Part shown: positions 14,645-22,989 of the stretch, piece after piece | Position numbering within the stretch: position 1 is the first letter of the stretch | Layout: each line of letters begins with the position of its first letter | IMG/VR virus record: IMGVR_UViG_3300032246_001721 | Span: 1-29,424 of that record | Strand: one strand, 5' to 3' | Length of the DNA: 29,424 nucleotides | Source of the DNA: a virus | The notes under the pieces: generated by a model | Told to the model about the DNA's origin: nothing | Databases searched by the model: none | The model's input: the letters and a program-made list of their open reading frames with translations, nothing else | Made by a program: the position numbers and the translations under genes

Positions 14645-15657
14645 TATAATGATCCAAATGCAGTTACATTGCCCTTGGCTGTAAAGTTACCGGCACTGTC
14701 TAAGGTAGCAATTGTAATGTTGTTATATTTGAAATACAGGATTCCACTAGCTTCGTTAATAGTAAAACTACCAGCCCTTACACTGTTGGCAATCAAAGCA
14801 TTACCGCAATTACCCACAACCAAATTAGCAGCAATACCAGTTAATCCAGAGCCAGATCCACTAAATGTTCCAGCTGTGACTGTTCCGGCTGTGCTGATAA
14901 TTGCAGCGGTAATATTTCCTGCAACACTCATGGCTGTGGCATTGACATTTCCAGCAGAATTGACATTGCCACCAATAACATTACCAGCGGCACTAACTGT
15001 ACCGGTTGTGGTAATTTCGCCGCCGTATATGGATCCAGATGCGGCAATATTTCCTGCAAGGTAAGCGTTGGTGATGTAGGCTGAGCCCCAATAATTACTG
15101 GTCCCGCCTAGGCTCAATGTGCCATTGGCTGTGGGAGTAATTGCAATGTTGCTTTGCCAACTTGTGGTTAAATTGTTAAATTGCCACTTGGCTATGTTGC
15201 TGGATCCGACTAATAAGCCGCCGCCATTTAGGGCAGAACCAGTGCTTTGATTGTTGCCAACTGTGATGGTTAAATCATTTGTTGTGATTGTGTTTGAATT
15301 CAAAGAAGTAGTGGTACCTTGTACTATCAAATTACCAACAATCAATCCATTGCCAGCCAGATATAAATTACCACCACGAACATTTCCAGTGCCACTTAAC
15401 ACACCAGTACCAAAATATACATTTCCAACAAAATTATTGCCAATCACATTGCCAGTAGCACTAACATTGCCTCCACGAACGTTGCCAGAAACACTCAGTG
15501 AAGTCAATGTGCCAACGCTGGTAATATTGGCCTGTGCATTACCCAACACTGTATTGGCTGTGGCGGCACTGGCTTTGCAATTGGCAAAATTTGCGTCTAA
15601 TTCACTCAGCGGTATAGGACCAACTTGGTCTGCAAAAATATATGGTACTGAAGACAT
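14644..15657 (-). CDS. Repeat-rich tail-fibre protein
   Basis: A 337-residue fibre protein with an N-terminal attachment-like block (GPIPLSELDANFANCKASAA) and then a series of GN(V/I)xGGN steps (GNVRGGNVSATGNVIGNN, VIGGNVNSAGNV, NVRGGNLYLAGNG), spaced by about 8-16 residues, as in triple beta-helical fibres. An STSLNSNTITTNDLTITVGN block is shared with phage fibres that carry paired strands. GSGSGLTGI near residue 275 matches the GDGSxLTGV motif of the large fibre. The C-terminus ITIATLDSAGNFTAKGNVTA resembles the end of similar fibres. A TAAATACC box lies about 80 bases upstream, inside the end of the Ig-like gene. Confidence 0.7.
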   Translation of the reverse strand: MSSVPYIFADQVGPIPLSELDANFANCKASAATANTVLGNAQANITSVGTLTSLSVSGNVRGGNVSATGNVIGNNFVGNVYFGTGVLSGTGNVRGGNLYLAGNGLIVGNLIVQGTTTSLNSNTITTNDLTITVGNNQSTGSALNGGGLLVGSSNIAKWQFNNLTTSWQSNIAITPTANGTLSLGGTSNYWGSAYITNAYLAGNIAASGSIYGGEITTTGTVSAAGNVIGGNVNSAGNVNATAMSVAGNITAAIISTAGTVTAGTFSGSGSGLTGIAANLVVGNCGNALIANSVRAGSFTINEASGILYFKYNNITIATLDSAGNFTAKGNVTAFGSL

Positions 15658-15701
15658 TAGATGGTTGTCCTATCTGGGTTAATGTTGTATTTTGTCATAA
15701 T

Positions 15702-18407
15702 TTACTCTAAAATATTGCGTTTGGGGAATACAAGGTATTTATCGTAGCCGGTGTAGCCGGTAGTGGTTGCGTACATGTCAACAGGTGCTATAAATTTCAA
15801 ACTATCACCGTCAAATACTGTGCCCGGAGGAGTAGCTGTGGTCCAAGTAGAAACAAAGTCGGGATCTCCTTGATCATAGTTATTGTTGTACCATTGTACC
15901 GGCTGGGCAATACTGTTCACCCAGGTAGATATAACTCCTTCAGTATCAAAAGTGGTATAACTTGGGGGAGTTGGTATCCAATGTGCTTCTGAATTTACAG
16001 TTCCGCCAGACACATAAATCCCAAGTGTTTTGTTTTCAGGTATTCGTAATATTACTTGAGTAGTTGTACAAGACGCCACATAATAACTACCGTCGTATGT
16101 TATTGGGTTTGCATTGGTAATAGTTACATTTTCACCTGGAACAAACGGTTCTGTAGGTTGTTCTGCATACTCTACAGTAAATTCTCCAATACCAACTGCA
16201 ACATTGATCATGTCAAGACTAAAGGTTGCAGGGTCCCAATTCTTGGTCAAAGCACGATCTACTTCATAACGATCTACTTCAAAATCTACCAAGTTCAATT
16301 TTTGTCCAAACTGTGTACGAATATAATAAGCAATTCTATCAGCTTGCCCGGGCTTGGTATAAGCTATTACCCAAGCTGGTGTGAATCCAAGTACTCGTCC
16401 GTCGACTTGTTTACTCAACATCCAAGTTGGTAGTAATTTGCTAATTTGCCCCACAGTGTCAATGACTTGGTCTCTCATGTCAACTAAACTATTGGGATAA
16501 ACCACAGCAATTTCTGTAGATTCTCCAGCGTCAATTGGGTAGGCCAATGTCACTTGTTTGCCAACACTTTCACCTTCATTGTTGACCAAGTCATCAATGA
16601 CTTCACTGTAGATTACTTCGTAAATTACATTGCCGCTGGCATCACGAGCCTGTGCAGTTTTGATTTCACCCAGTACTAAATTTTTCCAATAATGATTTTC
16701 GTACAGAGAAGAATAGTAATCCTCAATAGTAGAAGCAGTTAATCCATAAGCATGATTGTAAACTACATTGCGAGCAACACCAAAATTAAGATCTTGTGGA
16801 CGATAAATTAACTTAGGTTGGAATATGTCGGCATCTTGTAACAAGCTGTTGATCAGATCTCTATCGTCTTGTGGTGGCATACATTGTATGTAAAGATTTT
16901 CATAGGGCTCGTTATAAACTCGGTCTACAGTAATTGAAAATACTTTATTAACTCGAACCACACCGTTGGTACTGTAGGCTGTGACTGTAAAGGTATGTTT
17001 TAAATCAAAGGTAGTTTTGGTATTTTGATTAGAAAATCCTAGATCATTCATGGTTACATCAAAGGTTGTTGCACCCATGTCCAAGGCAAAGGTATCAAAA
17101 CTTACACGCCCAGCAATGTCTCCACTGGGCAAAAGTTGTAGACCTTGTGGTAAATTACTGGTACTACCGCTTAATAATTCATATTGTAATTCTAAGCCGC
17201 CGCGATTGACGGCTTTAACATACAAGGTGCTGGTACTACCATTGATAATGGTACCGAGATCACTGTCGGTTAACCAAACAATTTCACTGTCAATTGGACC
17301 TGTGACAGTTAGTGAATAATCGTAAGGATCACTGATTATGTCTAGATTATCTTTTTTGTAAACTCTAACCGAAAAATTGTAAATGTTTTCTGTAATGCCC
17401 AGATCGGGTATGTAGCCATACAACCAACCCGACTTGGGATCCAACGGTAATTCTCCACCATCAACTGCTGGAATACCAGATCCAGCAACTGGTAAGCCGT
17501 TGACGGTGTGGAATATGGTAAATTCAAATTGATCGCCGTCAAGATCCAATCCGTCAAATTGATAAGCAAAGAAGTTATCACTTCTGATACTGCCAATGGA
17601 TCCTTGCGGATTTAAAATAATTGGAACACGTATGGGCGAACCGTCAGCTGTGATAAATGTGTTATCGGCGGTGATAACATCGTTGTCTGCGGTCAGTGTA
17701 CTGCGACTCCAGACAAAAATACTAAATGTTCTCAGACTGGCAGCTTTACCGTCAGTGACTTCCAACACAAATTGATAGTTGTAATCAATACTTTGAGTGC
17801 TAAAATCAAAAGGATACATGTCGTAGCCTTGACCATCTCGACTAAATCCTGCAGTGGATTGTATGGTGGCATTGGGTGCAACAAATCCCGAAATCAATCC
17901 GGTAGGACTAAGTGTCAATCCGGGTGGCAGACTACCAGCAACCAGTTTGACTACAACTGTGTCGCCTGGATCAGTATCAGTGTATTCCAGTTGCAGACCA
18001 GATACTAGACTACCATCATATATTTGAGCAATTTGACCAGCTGGTGTAATCCATTCCGGAGCATCTTGTCCGGTGACTGTGAGTGTAAATGTGCGATCAG
18101 ATAATCGGTTGACTGTGCCATCAGGGTTGGTTGTGTAGACTCGTGCAGCAAATTTGCTGGTAACATCTCTGCTGACTTCTAACGGAACACCTTGAACACT
18201 GACCACGGCCTTGGGCACTCCTACAATGATTCCAGTGGCGTTGCATTGTATACCTGGAGGAAGACTGCCGGCTATGACTTCGTAACGAAGAGCATCTGGA
18301 TTATTGGGTTGGTCTGGATCGTAAGCCTGAATGGACAGTTGGAAAAACACACCTTCTGGTATGGTTCCCAAACTACCCGACGGAGTTACCCAAACTGGTT
18401 GTGCCAT
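15702..18407 (-). CDS. Large Ig-like (He_PIG-type) repeat structural protein
   Basis: A 901-residue protein. The first half contains several repeats of a putative Ig/cadherin-like domain marked by LPxGLxLxxxGxIxGxP motifs: GSLPPGIQCNATGIIVGVP near residue 47, GSLPPGLTLSPTGLISG near 158 and LPQGLQLLPSGDIAGRV near 415, each about 110-130 residues after D-x-D or P-x-x-DxDG loops. The second half (from about 500) is different and may be globular or fibre-associated, ending in YDKYLVFPKRN. Such proteins decorate tails or fibres and may bind surface carbohydrates. It starts 2 bases after the stop of the largest fibre. No signal peptide or enzyme motif was seen. Confidence 0.7.
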   Translation of the reverse strand: MAQPVWVTPSGSLGTIPEGVFFQLSIQAYDPDQPNNPDALRYEVIAGSLPPGIQCNATGIIVGVPKAVVSVQGVPLEVSRDVTSKFAARVYTTNPDGTVNRLSDRTFTLTVTGQDAPEWITPAGQIAQIYDGSLVSGLQLEYTDTDPGDTVVVKLVAGSLPPGLTLSPTGLISGFVAPNATIQSTAGFSRDGQGYDMYPFDFSTQSIDYNYQFVLEVTDGKAASLRTFSIFVWSRSTLTADNDVITADNTFITADGSPIRVPIILNPQGSIGSIRSDNFFAYQFDGLDLDGDQFEFTIFHTVNGLPVAGSGIPAVDGGELPLDPKSGWLYGYIPDLGITENIYNFSVRVYKKDNLDIISDPYDYSLTVTGPIDSEIVWLTDSDLGTIINGSTSTLYVKAVNRGGLELQYELLSGSTSNLPQGLQLLPSGDIAGRVSFDTFALDMGATTFDVTMNDLGFSNQNTKTTFDLKHTFTVTAYSTNGVVRVNKVFSITVDRVYNEPYENLYIQCMPPQDDRDLINSLLQDADIFQPKLIYRPQDLNFGVARNVVYNHAYGLTASTIEDYYSSLYENHYWKNLVLGEIKTAQARDASGNVIYEVIYSEVIDDLVNNEGESVGKQVTLAYPIDAGESTEIAVVYPNSLVDMRDQVIDTVGQISKLLPTWMLSKQVDGRVLGFTPAWVIAYTKPGQADRIAYYIRTQFGQKLNLVDFEVDRYEVDRALTKNWDPATFSLDMINVAVGIGEFTVEYAEQPTEPFVPGENVTITNANPITYDGSYYVASCTTTQVILRIPENKTLGIYVSGGTVNSEAHWIPTPPSYTTFDTEGVISTWVNSIAQPVQWYNNNYDQGDPDFVSTWTTATPPGTVFDGDSLKFIAPVDMYATTTGYTGYDKYLVFPKRNILE
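15736..15741 (-). promoter_or_regulatory. Late-box-like TAAATA inside the end of the Ig-like gene
   Basis: Minus strand CGATAAATACCTTG about 78 bases before the ATG at 15657; it also encodes YDKYL, so coincidence is possible. Confidence 0.3.
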
Positions 18408-18409
18408 AT

Positions 18410-20914
18410 TTAAATTATTACCGCTTCAATTACTTTTGTACCCTCGTTGGTATTTGTTTCAAGTGCTTTGGCAAATACTGCTAACGGATGCTCCTTACTA
18501 CGGCCCACGCTGGTTGCGTATCCAGGATTTTGGCCGGCTGTTACCAACAAATCTCCTTTGGTAACAGGACCAATAACTTGTACAGGAACACGACCACGTA
18601 ACGCCACTGGCAAGCCGTTGCTTCCAGAATTCATCAAGTATGCAGGATTGGTAGAAATTGCACCAGCGACACTGACATCAGCAAACGTGTTGGTAGTTGT
18701 AATCTCAGCTTTACCGCCAAATACAACCACTGTGCCAGGTGCATACTCGATATCACTGATATAATTTTCTGCCAAGTCAGCGTATTGTGCCGAAGTAGCT
18801 TTGGCAAATACTGTGTTGAAGTAAGTGGTTGAGCTACCAATGTTACCAACCCCGTTGGAATTTGAATTTACAATATTACCAACTGTGATTGTGCCGGTTC
18901 CGACCGATGAGTTGCCGCTAGTAATGTTACCTATAGCACTAATCAATCCACCAGTTAGAACATTGCCTCCGGTGATGTTAGCAACAGATGAAATTATACC
19001 GCCGGTTAGGATATTGCCACCAATAATGTTGGCTGTAGCAGTTACTTGACCGGCGGTAGAAATATTGCCACTAGTTACATTGCCTGTACTACTTATATTA
19101 CCACTAGTGAGTACGTTACCACCTGTGATGTTGGCTGTAGCCAAAATCAATCCACCGGTTAATAAGTTACTACCTGTGACATTACCGCTTGCACTGACAA
19201 CTCCAGTTACATATTCACCAGTTGAAGCAAACACGGCTACGTTGGCTGTTCCGCCCACTCCTACTGTGATGTTGCCACCAGAACTGACTACTGTAACATT
19301 ACTATTTCCTGAATTAATATTGGCTACACTTGTAATAACACCAGTTAATAGTGCACCATTACCAAGGATGTAATTACCAGTGATGTTGCCTGTGGCACTG
19401 ATCAACCCTGTGGTTAATACGTTGGCACTAACTAAATTTCCCAATGAACTTAAGGAACCGCCTGTGGTAATATTACCACCAGTGACGTTGCCTGTGGCCA
19501 GCACACGACCAGCTGTGTTTAAGTTGGCTGCACCAATGTTGCCTGTGGCTGTAATTAATCCAGCAGTGGTAATATTTCCACCAGTGACGTTACCAGTACC
19601 GATAACATTGCCGCCTGTGATGTTGCCTGTAACTACGGCCGCAGAAGTTATAGTAAGATTGCTACCAATTACATTACCAGCGGCTGATAAGTTTCCACTG
19701 GCATATACGGCACTGCTGGTATAAATGTTTCCTGTGGCACTAAGGTTGCCAGCATTGACATTGCCGCCGGTGACATTGCCTGTAGCACTTACTTGACCAC
19801 CTGTACGAATATTTCCACCTGTAATGTTGGCAGTGGCTGTAACATATCCAGTGACATTGGCACCAGTGCTAGTAAAGGTATAAACATTAACCACACCGTT
19901 GATATTGCCTATTACATTTCCGTCGGCTACTGGAATATTAAATTGACTAGTACCGTTGGCCAATTGGCTGGCAGAGCCTACATTGCCTGCAGCAATAACG
20001 CCAGTAAGTCCAGCACCATTACCAACATAATAGTTGCCAGTGATGTTGCCAGAAACGCTTAATGAGGTTCCAGTTATTATTCCAACACTAAGATTGCCGC
20101 CGGTGATATTGCCTGTGGCACTGATCAATCCACCCGTTAAAATGTTGCCGCCGGTAATGTTGGCTGTAGCACTTACTTGACCAGCATTAACGTTGCCACC
20201 GGTGACGTTGCCAGTAGCCGATACAATACCAACAGTTTTAACATTGCCACCAGAAATATTAGCAGTTGTTGTAATATTACCTGTGCCACTGATAGTATTG
20301 CTACCTAAATTACTCAACAAGGTAATTACATTACTGTTTCCGTAAGAACTTACAACACCAGTCAATTGACTGCCGTCGCCAATAAAGAAGTTGCCTGTGA
20401 TATTGCCAGTGGCACTAATAACACCGCCAGTTAAGACATTACCACCAGTGACGTTGGCAGTGGCACTAATTAGTCCTGTTGTTCTTAAATTACCACCTGT
20501 GACATTACCTGATGCTGATACATATCCGTTGACCAAGATTCCTTGGGATGTAACAGTAGACACATTAGCAGTGCCCCCAATTTGAAAAATAACGTTTGCA
20601 CCAGGAGACGGGATATCTACAACTGTGGTGCCATACAATAACTGAGTAGCACTGATGTTACCGGCTTGTGTTACTTGTCCCCAAATGTTAGTGGACCCAT
20701 CATAGTCAGCATAGCAGTAGTAAAAATTAGACGAATCATACGCATACATACCAGCAACGTCACCTAGCTGACCCGTTAAAGCCGCAGGTGGATCGGTTTG
20801 TGCTCGTGCATACAATTCATTGAAATTATCGTTGCATTTAATGAACGATGTGCGTATAGGGTTACCTTGCCCGTCGTTGGGTGCAGCACCTACATATATA
20901 ATCTGTTGGGTCAT
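18410..20914 (-). CDS. Long GGN-repeat tail fibre
   Basis: An 834-residue fibre. The N-terminus (GQGNPIRTSFIKCNDNFNEL) is a known attachment module of T4-like cyanophage fibres. The body has at least 14 (I/V)xGGN steps plus roughly seven degenerate ones (ATGNITGGNVLTGGLISA and similar), interrupted by GDGSQLTGV, GNGAGLTGV and GNGALLTGV, which mark turns of trimeric beta-helical fibres. The C-terminal domain (YADLAENYISDIEYAPGTV, then VVFGGKAEITT) is shared with fibres of aquatic myophages. It is probably a distal fibre that contacts the host. A TAAATACT box lies in a hairpin 20 bases upstream. Confidence 0.8.
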   Translation of the reverse strand: MTQQIIYVGAAPNDGQGNPIRTSFIKCNDNFNELYARAQTDPPAALTGQLGDVAGMYAYDSSNFYYCYADYDGSTNIWGQVTQAGNISATQLLYGTTVVDIPSPGANVIFQIGGTANVSTVTSQGILVNGYVSASGNVTGGNLRTTGLISATANVTGGNVLTGGVISATGNITGNFFIGDGSQLTGVVSSYGNSNVITLLSNLGSNTISGTGNITTTANISGGNVKTVGIVSATGNVTGGNVNAGQVSATANITGGNILTGGLISATGNITGGNLSVGIITGTSLSVSGNITGNYYVGNGAGLTGVIAAGNVGSASQLANGTSQFNIPVADGNVIGNINGVVNVYTFTSTGANVTGYVTATANITGGNIRTGGQVSATGNVTGGNVNAGNLSATGNIYTSSAVYASGNLSAAGNVIGSNLTITSAAVVTGNITGGNVIGTGNVTGGNITTAGLITATGNIGAANLNTAGRVLATGNVTGGNITTGGSLSSLGNLVSANVLTTGLISATGNITGNYILGNGALLTGVITSVANINSGNSNVTVVSSGGNITVGVGGTANVAVFASTGEYVTGVVSASGNVTGSNLLTGGLILATANITGGNVLTSGNISSTGNVTSGNISTAGQVTATANIIGGNILTGGIISSVANITGGNVLTGGLISAIGNITSGNSSVGTGTITVGNIVNSNSNGVGNIGSSTTYFNTVFAKATSAQYADLAENYISDIEYAPGTVVVFGGKAEITTTNTFADVSVAGAISTNPAYLMNSGSNGLPVALRGRVPVQVIGPVTKGDLLVTAGQNPGYATSVGRSKEHPLAVFAKALETNTNEGTKVIEAVII

Positions 20915-20926
20915 AGATCGGAGTCC

Positions 20927-20945
20927 TCTGGTAGTATTTACCAGA
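20927..20945 (-). promoter_or_regulatory. Late-promoter-like box within a 7-bp hairpin upstream of long fibre gene
   Basis: Inverted repeat TCTGGTA/TACCAGA (20927-20933 and 20939-20945) with a five-base loop. The minus strand reads GGTAAATACTACC in it. A second perfect palindrome, TAGACTAGTCTA, lies at 20951-20962. The TAAATA core fits the late box seen elsewhere. Confidence 0.5.
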
Positions 20946-20970
20946 TTTTCTAGACTAGTCTATGTGGGAT

Positions 20971-21297
20971 TTATTCTGGGCTAAAACTGCTTCCGCAACC
21001 GCAGGTGGTTACTGCTGTGGGATTTTTGATACTAAAAGTAGCACCGTATTGATCTTCTTTGTAGTCTACTTCTGCACCTTGAAGATAACCGCCGCTCATG
21101 CTATCAACCAAAACTTGAACTCCGTTGTAGTCTAAGTCCCAGTCATCTTCGTTTTTTACTTCGTCTAAGGTAAAGCCGTATTGCATACCGCTACAACCGC
21201 CACCCTGAACAAATACTCTAAGTTTAATATTAGGGTTATTTTCTTCGGCAATGATGTCTTTAATTTTTGCTACTGCGTTTTCGGTTATTGTAATCAT
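20971..21297 (-). CDS. ErpA/IscA-type iron-sulfur cluster carrier
   Basis: A 108-residue A-type Fe-S carrier. The three conserved cluster-binding cysteines are present: C35 in [11 protein letters not shown], and C99 and C101 in TTCGCGSSF. The tail is closest to ErpA/IscA of proteobacteria ([47 protein letters not shown]). The ATG at 21295-21297 overlaps the SOD stop (ATGA); a longer reading from 21312 lies inside the SOD gene and is unlikely. In bacteria the protein hands Fe-S clusters to apoenzymes. HesB-like genes are known from cyanophages, but here it is coupled to superoxide dismutase. Confidence 0.85.
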   Translation of the reverse strand: MITITENAVAKIKDIIAEENNPNIKLRVFVQGGGCSGMQYGFTLDEVKNEDDWDLDYNGVQVLVDSMSGGYLQGAEVDYKEDQYGATFSIKNPTAVTTCGCGSSFSPE

Positions 21298-21836
21298 AGT
21301 CTTTCGTTGCAAATGTCCCAGTTAATAATTTTCCACATATTATCCAGGTACTTTTCTTTGTCCCATTGATAATCTAATGCCCAAGCGTGTTCCCACCAGT
21401 CCACGAGAACACAGATATCTGTTCTAACCTGATGATTTGGGATGGTTTTAATCGTGCCCGATGTGCTAAGATATACCCAGCCCGATCCCTGGATAGCCAT
21501 GGCCACTTTTTTAAATTCTGCCTTAAAGTCTTCATAGGTTTTAAAGTTGCTTTCAATTAGTTCTAGCACAGCACCTTTGGGGCGATTAGCACCCTTGGGT
21601 GGTTGCAATTGTGGAAAGAATTTGTTATGTAAAAATGATCCGGCACGGTTAAAATTGGCATTGCCTTCACCGGCATTGTAGCGTTTGGCATAGCCCTTGG
21701 CCAAGTGCTCATAGTGATATTCTATAGTCTCTTTGCTCATTACCGGATCCAAAGCCTTTTCACCATAGGGCAAAGGTGTGGTTTCCAGCTTGGCTGGTCT
21801 GGTACTGGCTTCAATTAGGTTGATTTCGTTACGCAT
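21294..21836 (-). CDS. Fe/Mn superoxide dismutase
   Basis: A 180-residue Fe/Mn-SOD family enzyme converting superoxide to oxygen and hydrogen peroxide. All four metal ligands are present: H41 (EYHYEH), H70 (SFLHNKFF), D146 and H150 ([13 protein letters not shown]). GSGWVYL (117-123) is also conserved. Second-sphere residues are mixed: a Gly lies where iron enzymes have the Gln of QVWNH, and NH replaces the NQ of manganese enzymes (residues 134-135), so metal choice is open. It is shorter than typical 190-210-residue bacterial enzymes. No signal peptide, so it acts in the cytoplasm. Fe/Mn-SOD genes are rare in phages. It overlaps the ErpA gene by 4 bases. Confidence 0.85.
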   Translation of the reverse strand: MRNEINLIEASTRPAKLETTPLPYGEKALDPVMSKETIEYHYEHLAKGYAKRYNAGEGNANFNRAGSFLHNKFFPQLQPPKGANRPKGAVLELIESNFKTYEDFKAEFKKVAMAIQGSGWVYLSTSGTIKTIPNHQVRTDICVLVDWWEHAWALDYQWDKEKYLDNMWKIINWDICNERL

Positions 21837-21844
21837 AATATTAC

Positions 21845-22063
21845 TTATCTACGTCGTGTAATACGCCCGCGAGTGAGATCGTATGGGCTGAACTCTAGTT
21901 CCACTATATCTCCAGCCAAGACTTTGATATTGTTCATACGCATACGTCCATTTAGATTGGCCAACACAGGCTTTTCAAAATTTTCAATTCGTACACGATA
22001 ACTGGTGTTAGGCAAAACTTCTTCGATTACACCTTCCATTTTTATAACTTCTTCTTTGGCCAA
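21845..22063 (-). CDS. infA: Translation initiation factor IF-1
   Basis: A 72-residue S1/OB-fold protein, the same length as bacterial IF-1. The alignment is continuous with E. coli IF-1: MAKEEVIKMEGVIEEVLPNT, then GRMRMNNIKVLAGDIVELEF and SPYDLTRGRITRRR. The start codon is TTG (22061-22063); the alternative ATG eight codons later would remove the conserved MAKE start. IF-1 occupies the ribosomal A site during initiation. Initiation factors have been reported in very large phages. An AGGAG lies 13 bases before TTG, longer than usual. The gene stands between the SOD gene and an SGNH-like gene, with a late-type box about 35 bases upstream. Confidence 0.88.
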   Translation of the reverse strand: MAKEEVIKMEGVIEEVLPNTSYRVRIENFEKPVLANLNGRMRMNNIKVLAGDIVELEFSPYDLTRGRITRRR

Positions 22064-22095
22064 AATTAGTAAATATCTCCTTTATATACTCAGTT

Positions 22096-22101
22096 TATTT
22101 A
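22096..22101 (-). promoter_or_regulatory. Late-box-like TAAATA upstream of IF-1 gene
   Basis: Minus strand ACATAAATAAACTG, about 32 bases before the TTG start, with AGGAG between the two. Confidence 0.35.
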
Positions 22102-22119
22102 TGTTGCCAGCAGTACAAA

Positions 22120-22989
22120 TTACAACCTTTTTTTAGGATTAAAAGTTTGAAAATCGTAAGGCTCGCCGGCCAACAACTGGGCCTCAATGTGTTTGATCCA
22201 AGCGTCAGTTTCTGGATCAATTGTGATATCCGGAAATATTTTTTTAACCACAGCAAGATGCGTTGATGGCAACGGATGATCATCTATTCCGTTTTTTTCA
22301 GCCATCTTCTTTTCAATTCGTTTGTTTTCTAATTCAAGGTGTACTAAAAATTCATCAATTTCTTTTTGTATAAAGCTGTCAGCAATTTCATAATCTCCGG
22401 ACAAGATTTCCTGCAGACTGGGCCAGCTTTCTCCAGCAAGTCGTTCATAAAGCAGTGCCTGGCGTTTTTCTAAATCATCATTATGACAAACACGATAAGG
22501 ATAACGATCTCGATTTAACTTAAAATCAACTTTTTCTATTTCATCATAGGTGCTTCTGTAGAGATTGACCACTTCCGAGTCATGGTCCCACCGATTCCAA
22601 CGCATGGATCTAAAATTGACGTTTTTGCTTTTGAGATACTGATGTAGAATGTAAGCGGATGCATAGGTAAAGATTTCTTGCCCAATAGGACAGTTGTAGG
22701 GCTTGTGATCAAACGTGTCCGGAAAGGCATTGTGTATGTGCGACCAGTGTCCAAATTGGTAACAGTCATAACGACTCAGTGCTGACCAAAGTATTAATAC
22801 CGTATCAGTCTCGGTAAATTGATTGCGTTGATCGCATTCAATTACACTGTTAAAAATAAATTGATTGCCGGCACCTTGGGTCCCCCAATTTTCGTAGTGT
22901 TGCCACTGTTTTCCCAAAATATCTGCCCAGGTTGGGTAGTGATATTTTGTCAGACTGCAACCAAATGTAAAAAGTCTTCCCGGAATCAT
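22120..22989 (-). CDS. SGNH-hydrolase-like protein
   Basis: A 289-residue protein with SGNH-like blocks: FTFGCSLTKYHYPTWADIL (block I, candidate nucleophile S12), a GNQFIFN block near residue 41, and DDHPLPSTH (about 236-244) resembling the DxxH block V. The centre has a long Lys/Glu-rich helical insertion. It could be an esterase acting on the host surface or modifying virion glycans. It overlaps the preceding 131-residue gene by 4 bases. The GCS in place of GDS makes the classification less certain than for the protein at 4320-4979. Confidence 0.6.
   Translation of the reverse strand: MIPGRLFTFGCSLTKYHYPTWADILGKQWQHYENWGTQGAGNQFIFNSVIECDQRNQFTETDTVLILWSALSRYDCYQFGHWSHIHNAFPDTFDHKPYNCPIGQEIFTYASAYILHQYLKSKNVNFRSMRWNRWDHDSEVVNLYRSTYDEIEKVDFKLNRDRYPYRVCHNDDLEKRQALLYERLAGESWPSLQEILSGDYEIADSFIQKEIDEFLVHLELENKRIEKKMAEKNGIDDHPLPSTHLAVVKKIFPDITIDPETDAWIKHIEAQLLAGEPYDFQTFNPKKRL

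Noticed and set aside
14669-20585. Several plus-strand open frames opposite the fibre genes, rich in Pro, Leu and Val
   Set aside because: They are the mirror image of GGN/GNV repeat codons on the other strand, lack ribosome sites and have repetitive low-complexity composition.
18410-20914. Tandem repeats of the fibre genes as a CRISPR array
   Set aside because: The units code in frame for a fibre motif, vary in length and sequence, and there are no unique spacers of constant size.
1408-22063. Bacterial chromosome origin because of TctC, SOD, ErpA and IF-1
   Set aside because: They lie in gene order with phage-type PhoH, gp44, gp31-like and fibre genes, overlap neighbours in phage style, and no bacterial operon is continued around them.
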